39,505 nt of DNA, taken from the NCBI RefSeq assembly GCF_025290915.1, contig NZ_JAOCQE010000030.1, forward strand, positions 1 to 39,505, in the 5' to 3' direction. A program made the translations under genes and the position numbers. Under the pieces are notes generated by a model, which saw only the letters and a list, made by a program, of their open reading frames with translations, made no database searches and was not told the DNA's origin. The DNA is from Streptomyces sp. 15-116A. GTDB lineage: Bacteria; Actinomycetota; Actinomycetes; Streptomycetales; Streptomycetaceae. Position 1 is the stretch's first letter. The number at the start of each line of letters is the position of its first letter. Positions 32,369 through 39,505 of this stretch are shown piece by piece.

Positions 32369-33027
32369 CAGACCTCGCTCCCTTCGTTGTCGTTGGCCTT
32401 GTTCGGGCCGGCGACGAAGGACTCGAAAGCGGCCTTGGTGAAGACCACGTCGTCCGAGACGAGAACGTCGTACGTGTTCAGCTGGCCCGGCTCCAGGATG
32501 TGGACCTGGGGCAGGTTGCGGGCGGACAGCCACGCGGCCTCGTCGGCGCGGTCGACGACCAGGAGCAGGTTCTTGCGCTCCGAGATCTTGCCGAACAGCG
32601 TCTTGGCGGCCTTCGTGGACGGCGTCTCGCCCTCGATCACGCCGGTGACGACGTGGATGCGGTTGTGACGCGCCCGGTCGGTGAGGGCGTGACGCAGAGC
32701 GGCAGCCTTCATCTTCTTCGGGGTGCGCTGCGAGTAGTCGCGCGGCACGGGACCGTGCACGACGCCACCACCGGCGAACTGCGGCGCGCGGGTCGAACCC
32801 TGACGGGCGCGACCGGTGCCCTTCTGGCGGTACGGCTTCTTGCCACCGCCGCGGACCTCGCCGCGCGTCTTGGTCTTGTGGGTGCCCTGGCGGGCAGCGG
32901 CCAGCTGCGCGACGACGACCTGGTGGATCAGCGGGATGCTGACCTTCTCAACGCCGAAGATCTCCGCGGGGAGCTCGACGGTACCGGCCTTGTCGCCCGC
33001 CGGCGAAAGGATGTCAACAGTGCTCAT
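32368..33027 (-). CDS. rplD: 50S ribosomal protein L4
   Basis: L4 reaches into the exit tunnel. The 219 residues have the tunnel loop region [20 protein letters not shown] and [20 protein letters not shown], and the C-terminal [12 protein letters not shown]. In E. coli and relatives, L4 represses the S10 operon through the leader of its mRNA; the long leader before rpsJ makes a similar control conceivable here but not shown. Confidence 0.98.
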   Translation of the reverse strand: MSTVDILSPAGDKAGTVELPAEIFGVEKVSIPLIHQVVVAQLAAARQGTHKTKTRGEVRGGGKKPYRQKGTGRARQGSTRAPQFAGGGVVHGPVPRDYSQRTPKKMKAAALRHALTDRARHNRIHVVTGVIEGETPSTKAAKTLFGKISERKNLLLVVDRADEAAWLSARNLPQVHILEPGQLNTYDVLVSDDVVFTKAAFESFVAGPNKANDNEGSEV

Positions 33028-33035
33028 CGGTTACC

Positions 33036-33680
33036 TCAGGCCCCCTTGGCCGCGGTGCGGACCAGGACGAGGCCGCCGTTCGGACCGGGAACCGCGCCCT
33101 TGATGAGCAGCAGACCCTTCTCCGCGTCAACGGCGTGGACGGTCAGGTTCTGGGTGGTGACCCGCTCGTTGCCCATGCGACCCGCCATGCGGAGGCCCTT
33201 GAACACACGGCCCGGGGTGGCGCAGCCGCCGATGGAACCGGGCGAGCGGTGCTTGCGCTGGGTGCCGTGTCCGGCGCCGAGGCCACGGAAGTTGTGGCGC
33301 TTCATGACACCGGCGAAGCCCTTGCCCTTGCTCTTGCCGGTCACGTCGACCTTCACGCCGGCCTCGAACACCTCGGCGGTGATCTCCTGGCCGAGCGTGT
33401 ACTCGGAGGCGTCCGACGTGCGGATCTCGACGAGGTGACGACGGGGGGTGACGTCGGCCTTGGCGAAGTGGCCCTTGAGGGGCTTGTTCACCTTGCGCGG
33501 GTCGATCTCGCCGAAGGCGATCTGGACGGACTCGTAGCCGTCGACGTCGTTCGTACGGACCTGGGTGACGACGTTGGGCCCGGCCTTGACGACGGTGACC
33601 GGAACAACACGGTTGTTCTCGTCCCACACCTGCGTCATACCGAGCTTCTCGCCCAGGATGCCCTTGATCTGCTTAGCCAT
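33036..33680 (-). CDS. rplC: 50S ribosomal protein L3
   Basis: L3 is an assembly initiator whose loop approaches the peptidyl transferase centre. The 214 residues start [20 protein letters not shown] and include [40 protein letters not shown] and [16 protein letters not shown]. It lies between rpsJ and rplD with short gaps. Confidence 0.98.
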   Translation of the reverse strand: MAKQIKGILGEKLGMTQVWDENNRVVPVTVVKAGPNVVTQVRTNDVDGYESVQIAFGEIDPRKVNKPLKGHFAKADVTPRRHLVEIRTSDASEYTLGQEITAEVFEAGVKVDVTGKSKGKGFAGVMKRHNFRGLGAGHGTQRKHRSPGSIGGCATPGRVFKGLRMAGRMGNERVTTQNLTVHAVDAEKGLLLIKGAVPGPNGGLVLVRTAAKGA

Positions 33681-33698
33681 CTCTCAGATCACCGCGCC

Positions 33699-34007
33699 TC
33701 AGAGCTTGATCTCGATGTCGACACCGGCCGGGAGGTCGAGTCGCATCAGAGAGTCAACGGTCTTGGGGGTGGGGTCGAGGATGTCGATCAGGCGCTTGTG
33801 CGTGCGCATCTCGAAGTGCTCGCGCGAGTCCTTGTACTTGTGCGGCGACTTGATGACGCAGTACACGTTCTTCTCAGTGGGCAGCGGCACCGGGCCCGCG
33901 ACCGACGCACCAGTGCGGGTCACCGTCTCGACGATCTTCTTCGCCGAGCTGTCGATGACCTCGTGGTCGTAGGCCTTGAGCCGGATGCGGATCTTCTGTC
34001 CCGCCAT
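33699..34007 (-). CDS. rpsJ: 30S ribosomal protein S10
   Basis: S10 is a 30S head protein that also pairs with NusB in antitermination. The 102 residues start [20 protein letters not shown] and contain [20 protein letters not shown] and [20 protein letters not shown]. As first gene of the S10 operon it is preceded by an untranslated leader of about 360 bases from the promoter at 34373-34400. No tuf gene adjoins it in this window. Confidence 0.98.
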   Translation of the reverse strand: MAGQKIRIRLKAYDHEVIDSSAKKIVETVTRTGASVAGPVPLPTEKNVYCVIKSPHKYKDSREHFEMRTHKRLIDILDPTPKTVDSLMRLDLPAGVDIEIKL

Positions 34008-34372
34008 GGCTACTTCGTAGTCCTGTCTCTCATTACGCTCTGGAACCCGGAGTTTCCTGCCCCGCCTCCGACCCACGCGGTCGGGCGTGTCGCACTCCCG
34101 CTGACATGGATGTCCCTTGTTCGAACATCCCCGCGGGATTGACACGGCCCTACCAGAACCGCGGACCGGGAGCGAAAGCCCACCGGGCGCCTGGCCGGCG
34201 CCGCGCCCACGCTTCCCGGAAGATTCCCGTACGTCCGCCCCTGATCAGGGACGACGAGTACTGTGGGACTCGCTTCCGGTCCTCCCGGCGGGAGGCGCGC
34301 AGCATCAACACTCGACCGAGCAACTCGGACAGTCTGCCATATGGGGCGGTGCGGACGCCAATCGAGCCGGAG
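34008..34372 (-). promoter_or_regulatory. long leader of the S10 operon
   Basis: This non-coding stretch lies between the rpsJ start and the candidate promoter. Inverted repeats occur at 34108-34130 (GGATGT with ACATCC) and 34281-34295 (CCTCCC with GGGAGG around three bases). No convincing reading frame is present. Its length and potential structure suit post-transcriptional control of ribosomal protein synthesis. Confidence 0.5.
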
Positions 34373-34400
34373 AGAATACCCCGGGAGTGACGCGGGTCAA
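34373..34400 (-). promoter_or_regulatory. S10 operon promoter
   Basis: On the minus strand TTGACC (complement of 34395-34400) and TATTCT (complement of 34373-34378) are 16 bases apart. The hexamers equal those before rplM. Transcription would start near 34366 and run through rpsJ and at least to rpsQ. Confidence 0.65.
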
Positions 34401-34450
34401 ACGCGGGGCGACGGGGCTTGATCGGCGGGGTTGGGCATCCCGGATATTGG

Positions 34451-34597
34451 GGTGGCGTCAGGCACCCAGGGGGTGCGGGTGGCGTCAGGCACCCTCAGGG
34501 GGTCTGGGTGGCCTCAGATGCCCCAGGGATCCTGGTGCCCTCAGAACTCACAGGGGTTCTGGTGCCGTCAGATTCCCGAGGGATCCGGGTGCCGTAC
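34451..34597. repeat. degenerate 27-base tandem repeat
   Basis: Copies of GGTG(G/C)C(G/C)TCAG start at 34451, 34478, 34507, 34534 and 34561, with a partial copy at 34588. The period is 27, with one 29-base step. Each copy ends in a CCCAGGG-like box. The array lies between the S10 promoter and the broken gene at 34568, and overlaps the end of the latter. Confidence 0.7.
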
Positions 34598-35130
34598 GGC
34601 CGCCGGACCCTCGGACCACAGCAGCCGGGCCTCGATCTCGTCACCCGTGAGCTCGATCAGCCGCTCGACCGCCCAGCCGTTCCACTGCACGGCACGGGGG
34701 AACTGCGGCAGCCGGAAGGCCGGCAGCTGGCCCGGCAGGGCTTCGGGCCGGAACACCGCCTTCTTGACCTCGCCGGTCACCTTTTTCGGCTTCGACGACC
34801 TGCGCAGATCCAGACAGTCCTCACCGTCGATCGGCGATGGCGGCCGGGTCGGTGGGGAGCGGGTCGCCCTTGCTCGTACGACCGCCGGCGAGGGAGACCG
34901 TCACCGAGCCGGTGATCGGGGTGTCACCGCCGAAGCTCTCCGCCATGCAGCCGCAGTACAGCGCACCGGACTTCCAGGCGTCCGCTGCCGCCTTCCGGAG
35001 TAAGGTGATGAACGTCTCCCGGTGCGGGGCCAACTCCGGCTGGAAACCGCCCCGCTCGACGGTCAGCGCCTCCATGCAGCGAGCCATGACGCCGGCCTCC
35101 CCGTTCAGCCGGGAGGGGACCGTGATGCGG
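34568..35130 (-). pseudogene. broken gene in two frames, unrecognised family
   Basis: Two minus-strand pieces look protein-like. The upstream one (from about 35130 to a TGA at 34821) reads RITVPSRLNGEAGVMARCME, then ALYCGCMAESFGGDTPITGS and SVTVSLAGG, ending LPTDPAAIADRR. The second, in another frame (about 34860 to the TGA at 34568), reads DGEDCLDLRRSSKPKKVTGE, ALPGQLPAFRLPQFPRAVQW and VERLIELTGDEIEARLLW. They probably come from one gene frameshifted near 34820-34840, though they could be two separate remnants. The upstream piece starts directly behind the cupin stop with no usable start of its own. The family was not identified. Confidence 0.45.
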
Positions 35131-35463
35131 CTAGCCGTGCTTCGCCACCGTCAGTAGTGCTGCCGAGTCCTCCATCGCCTCCAGGCTGTGCCGGTCCGGC
35201 GGGATCAGGATCAGGTCGCCGGTGCGGGCCTCCCAGGAGGTGTCGCCGCTGGTGAGGCGGACGCGTCCGCGGAGGATCAGGACCGTGGCCTCGCCGGGGT
35301 TCTCGTGGTCGGCGAGGGACGTGCCGGCGGTGAGGGCGAGGAGGGTCTGGCGCAGGGCGTTCTCGTGGCCGCCGTGGACCGTCGTGGCGCTGCGGCCGTG
35401 GGACGTCGTGGCGGCGCGGTCCAGGTGTTCGCGGGCGAGGGCGTCGAGGGAGACCTTCTGCAT
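35131..35463 (-). CDS. cupin-domain protein
   Basis: ATG 35463 gives a 110-residue single-domain cupin: LTAGTSLADHENPGEATVLI holds the first cupin motif (His and Glu of the HxxxxE type), RGRVRL and TGDLILIPPDRHSLEAMEDS the second with its His. Small cupins bind a metal and may be enzymes or sensors; the substrate is unknown. An upstream in-frame start at 35583 would add a Gly/His-rich segment and overlap the divergent gene at 35571. No Shine-Dalgarno is evident. Confidence 0.8.
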   Translation of the reverse strand: MQKVSLDALAREHLDRAATTSHGRSATTVHGGHENALRQTLLALTAGTSLADHENPGEATVLILRGRVRLTSGDTSWEARTGDLILIPPDRHSLEAMEDSAALLTVAKHG

Positions 35464-35555
35464 GCCGGCCAGTTTCGCGACGCCGGAATCAACGGCACCA
35501 GGGCCATGTGGGGTAGAGCCGTAGGGACCGTGGGCCCCGTGCCGCCCCCGGGCTC

Positions 35556-35570
35556 TGTGATACTTGCGCC
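35556..35570 (+). promoter_or_regulatory. extended -10 promoter, leaderless DUF2071 gene
   Basis: TGT followed by GATACT (35559-35564) is an extended -10 element ending six bases before the GTG at 35571. With no Shine-Dalgarno in between, transcription probably begins at the start codon. Confidence 0.5.
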
Positions 35571-36359
35571 GTGCCGTCGACACCCCCGCCGGAGCCGTAT
35601 CCCAGCGGCGTCCCGCAGCCCATAACCGCCGACGCGCCCGGGCACATCCCCCGCCCCCTGCTCACCCAGTCCTGGCTCGACCTCACCTTCCTGCACTGGG
35701 CCGCCGACCCGGCCGACGTGGCGGCGCTGCTGCCGGCGGGCACCGTCCCCGACACCCTCGACGGCGTCACGTACGTCGGTCTCGTCGCCTTCCGGATGCA
35801 CCGGGTGGGGTGGCTGGGCCTCCCCGGCGTCCCCTATCTCGGCACCTTCCCGGAGACCAACGTCCGGCTCTACTCCGTGGACGCGCACGGGCGGCGCGGG
35901 GTCGTGTTCCTCTCGCTGGACGCCTCCCGGCTGATACCCGTCGCCGTCGGGCGTCTCGGGTTCCGGATGCCGTACGTCTGGTCCCGGATGGACATCCGGT
36001 ACGACGGCACCGACACCGTCACGTACACCAGTTCCCGGCGCTGGCCCGGACCGCGCGGCGCCGGGAGCCGTATCACCGTACGGGTGGGCGAGCGGATCGA
36101 GGAGCCGACCGAGCTGGAGCACTTCCTGACCGCCCGCTGGGGCATGCACGGCGCCTTCTTCGGGCGGTCGATGTATCTGCCCAACGCCCATCCGCGCTGG
36201 CCCCTCCACCGGGCCCAACTCATCGACTTCAACGATCAGTTGGTGGCGGCCGCCGGGCTCCCGGAGCCGGTCGGGGAGCCCGTCAGCGTGCTGTACTCGC
36301 CGGGCGTTTCCGCTCGGTTCGGGCGGCCCGCCCGGCCCGGCGGCATCCGGACACCGTGA
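35571..36359 (+). CDS. DUF2071 (YqjF-like) family protein
   Basis: The 262-residue protein shows the DUF2071 pattern: LTQSWLDLTFLHWAADPADV near residues 31-50, DGVTYVGLVAFRMHRV, FPETNVRLYSVD, and later ELEHFLTARWGMHGAFFGRS and VLYSPGVSARFGRP. The function of the family, related to acetoacetate-decarboxylase-like folds, is not known. GTG start, probably leaderless. It diverges from the cupin gene and converges with gdhA. Confidence 0.85.
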   Translation: MPSTPPPEPYPSGVPQPITADAPGHIPRPLLTQSWLDLTFLHWAADPADVAALLPAGTVPDTLDGVTYVGLVAFRMHRVGWLGLPGVPYLGTFPETNVRLYSVDAHGRRGVVFLSLDASRLIPVAVGRLGFRMPYVWSRMDIRYDGTDTVTYTSSRRWPGPRGAGSRITVRVGERIEEPTELEHFLTARWGMHGAFFGRSMYLPNAHPRWPLHRAQLIDFNDQLVAAAGLPEPVGEPVSVLYSPGVSARFGRPARPGGIRTP

Positions 36360-36392
36360 CACGGCGGGAACCCAACAACCCGGCAGCCCGGG

Positions 36393-38078
<1,686 letters not shown>

Positions 38079-38080
38079 TC

Positions 38081-39034
38081 ATGGAGCTCGAGTTGCGGCA
38101 TCTGAAGACGATCCGGGCGATTGCCGAGGCCGGAAGCCTCACCAGGGCGGCGACGGCGCTCGGGCTGGCGCAGCCCGCGCTGAGTGCCCAGCTGAAGCGG
38201 ATCGAACGCGCCCTGGGGGGTGAGCTGTTCGAGCGGGGCCGGCACGGTGTGCGGGCGACCGCGCTGGGCGAGTTGGTGCTGGAGCGCACCCGGATCGTGC
38301 TGCCCGCGGTGACGGAACTCCAGCAGGAGGCGGCGCGCTTCGCCCGGGCGCCACGCACCCCCACGGCGTGCTTCCGGCTCGGCGGGACCCACGGCCCGCT
38401 GCTCGGCGCCCTCGTCGACCGGCTGGCGCATGTGGTCCCCGACGCCCGCGTCACCACCTGCACCTCCTGGTCCGAGCGGGAACTGGCCACCCTGCTCGGC
38501 GAGGGCCGCCTCGACTTCGCCCTCGCCGGCACCTGCGGCTCCGCCGAACCGCCCGGCGCCGACGGGCTGACCTGGCGCGAGGTCGCCGTGGACCCGGTGT
38601 TCGTGATGCTGCCGGACACGCATCCCCTCGCCGACCGCGCCGAGGTGGACCTGACCGAGCTGGCCGGCGAGGAGTGGGCCTGCGTCCCCGGCGACGGCTG
38701 CTTCGGGGACTGCTTCACGGCCGCCTGTGCCCGCGCCGGTTTCACCCCGAGCCGTATGTACGAGACGGACACCGCCTCCCTCGTCCACCTGGTGCAGGTG
38801 GGCCGTGCGGTCGGCCTGTGCCGGGCGACCTTCCCCACCACGCCCGGCATCGTCAGCCGCCCCCTGGCCGGCACTCCCCTGGCCTGGCGTCATCTGCTGG
38901 GCTGGCACACGGCGTCCCAGCAGCCGCACACCACGGCCACCGTCCTCGCCCAGGCCCGCCTCGCCCACGCGGGCGTGGCGGCCCGCAGCGACAGCTACAC
39001 GCAGTGGCTCGCGCGGCAGGCACGGGTGCCATGA
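38081..39034 (+). CDS. LysR-type transcriptional regulator
   Basis: ATG 38081 gives 317 residues. The winged HTH spans about 1-60, with MELELRHLKTIRAIAEAGSL and ALGLAQPALSAQLKRIERAL. The effector-binding domain follows from about 90 (TACFRLGGTHGPLLGALVDR) to the end. Such regulators usually control the divergent neighbour, here gdhA, in response to a small molecule; a nitrogen or 2-oxoglutarate signal is a guess. The frame runs open far upstream through the repeats, but the MELRHL start is standard. Confidence 0.92.
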   Translation: MELELRHLKTIRAIAEAGSLTRAATALGLAQPALSAQLKRIERALGGELFERGRHGVRATALGELVLERTRIVLPAVTELQQEAARFARAPRTPTACFRLGGTHGPLLGALVDRLAHVVPDARVTTCTSWSERELATLLGEGRLDFALAGTCGSAEPPGADGLTWREVAVDPVFVMLPDTHPLADRAEVDLTELAGEEWACVPGDGCFGDCFTAACARAGFTPSRMYETDTASLVHLVQVGRAVGLCRATFPTTPGIVSRPLAGTPLAWRHLLGWHTASQQPHTTATVLAQARLAHAGVAARSDSYTQWLARQARVP

Positions 39035-39115
39035 CGGCTCTGGGGTCCCATGGGGTTCCATAACGCGCGGCAGGGGGTCAACTGACAGCTTACGGCGGCC
39101 ACTTGCCGCTTCCTA

Positions 39116-39140
39116 CGGTTTCGGCACCCCACCGAAACCG
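39116..39140 (+). promoter_or_regulatory. hairpin directly before the protease Shine-Dalgarno
   Basis: CGGTTTCGG 39116-39124 pairs with CCGAAACCG 39132-39140 around seven bases, and the next bases are the Shine-Dalgarno AGGAGA. It could be an operator for a repressor or an mRNA hairpin that protects or controls the ribosome binding site. Confidence 0.45.
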
Positions 39141-39152
39141 AGGAGACACCCC

Positions 39153-39505
39153 ATGCTCCAGCGACACACCAGAGCCCCGGCGGCCGTGGGCGCCGCCGTC
39201 GTGGCGACCGCCGCGCTGCTCGTGGCCGGGCTCAGCGGCTCCGCGAGCGCGGGAACGGCGGCCACCGCGACGACAGCGACCGCCCAGACCACCCAGACCA
39301 CCTCGACCGCCCACACCACCCCGAACGCCCAGTCCGACCAGGCCGCCCCCACCACCCCGGCCGCCCTCTCCGCCGCCGGCACCCTCCGCACCGATGCCGC
39401 CCCGCCCGCCCTCCTCAAGGCCATGCAACGCGACCTTGGCCTGGACCGCGCCCAGGCCGGGCGGCGCCTGGTGAACGAGGCCGAGGCCGGAGCCGCGGCG
39501 GGCCG
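39153..39505 (+). CDS. secreted S1-family serine protease precursor, N-terminal part
   Basis: The gene runs off the window. ATG 39153 follows GAGGAGA by nine bases. A signal peptide (MLQRHTRAPAAVGAAVVATA, then ALLVAGLSGSASA) precedes a Thr/Ala-rich spacer. From about residue 85, PPALLKAMQRDLGLDRAQAG and RRLVNEAEAG match the start of the alpha-lytic-protease pro-domain of streptogrisin-type proteases. The pro-domain acts as folding chaperone and inhibitor until removed. The catalytic domain lies outside, so activity and subtype cannot be judged. Confidence 0.75.
   Translation, partial: MLQRHTRAPAAVGAAVVATAALLVAGLSGSASAGTAATATTATAQTTQTTSTAHTTPNAQSDQAAPTTPAALSAAGTLRTDAAPPALLKAMQRDLGLDRAQAGRRLVNEAEAGAAAG

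Noticed and set aside
34223..34260. SigR-type promoter (GGGAAT) in the S10 leader
   Set aside because: No GTT-type -10 at the required distance.

Overview
The window is chromosomal DNA of a Streptomyces-type actinomycete. The support is the high GC with strong third-position bias, GTG starts, Streptomyces-typical intergenic repeats, WhiJ/BldB-type regulators, a streptogrisin-type protease precursor, and ribosomal proteins with actinobacterial extensions. Most genes from 4.9 kb to 34 kb lie on the minus strand, so the ribosomal operons read from right to left.

Left accessory zone (1-5.9 kb): remnants of three unrelated insertion sequences (IS5-, IS3- and IS256-type), an unrecognised 143-residue gene, an orphan Imm1-type immunity gene, a WhiJ/BldB-like trio (RsbW-like ATPase, XRE regulator with DUF5753, DUF397 protein) and an Rpn/PD-(D/E)XK nuclease gene. 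The nuclease gene lies between two direct copies of the glmS 3' end (4556-4605 and 5927-5976, 44 of 50 bases identical). This looks like a small integrated element or duplication scar at glmS, and the DUF397 gene takes its last 12 codons from the outer copy.

Cell-wall precursor and cofactor block (5.9-12.7 kb): glmS and glmM (UDP-GlcNAc synthesis) flank an ankyrin-repeat gene, a lipoprotein gene, coaA (CoA synthesis) and a DUF389 membrane protein gene.

Ribosomal block (12.9-34.4 kb, minus strand): rpsJ-rplC-rplD-rplW-rplB-rpsS-rplV-rpsC-rplP-rpmC-rpsQ (S10), rplN-rplX-rplE-rpsZ-rpsH-rplF-rplR-rpsE-rpmD-rplO, secY-adk-map, infA-rpmJ-rpsM-rpsK-rpoA-rplQ, truA, a GT87-type membrane protein gene divergent from a membrane-anchored protein gene, and rplM-rpsI. 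No rpsD lies in the alpha cluster. Promoters with near-identical hexamers (TTGACC/TATTCT) precede rpsJ and rplM, and a relative (TTGACC/TAGTCG) precedes secY just after a strong hairpin behind rplO.

Right flank (34.4-39.5 kb): a degenerate 27-bp tandem repeat, a broken minus-strand gene, a cupin gene, a DUF2071 gene, gdhA divergent from a LysR regulator with three 34-bp hairpin repeats between them, and the start of a secreted serine protease gene cut by the window edge.

All calls come from reading the sequence and recalling protein families; no search was run.
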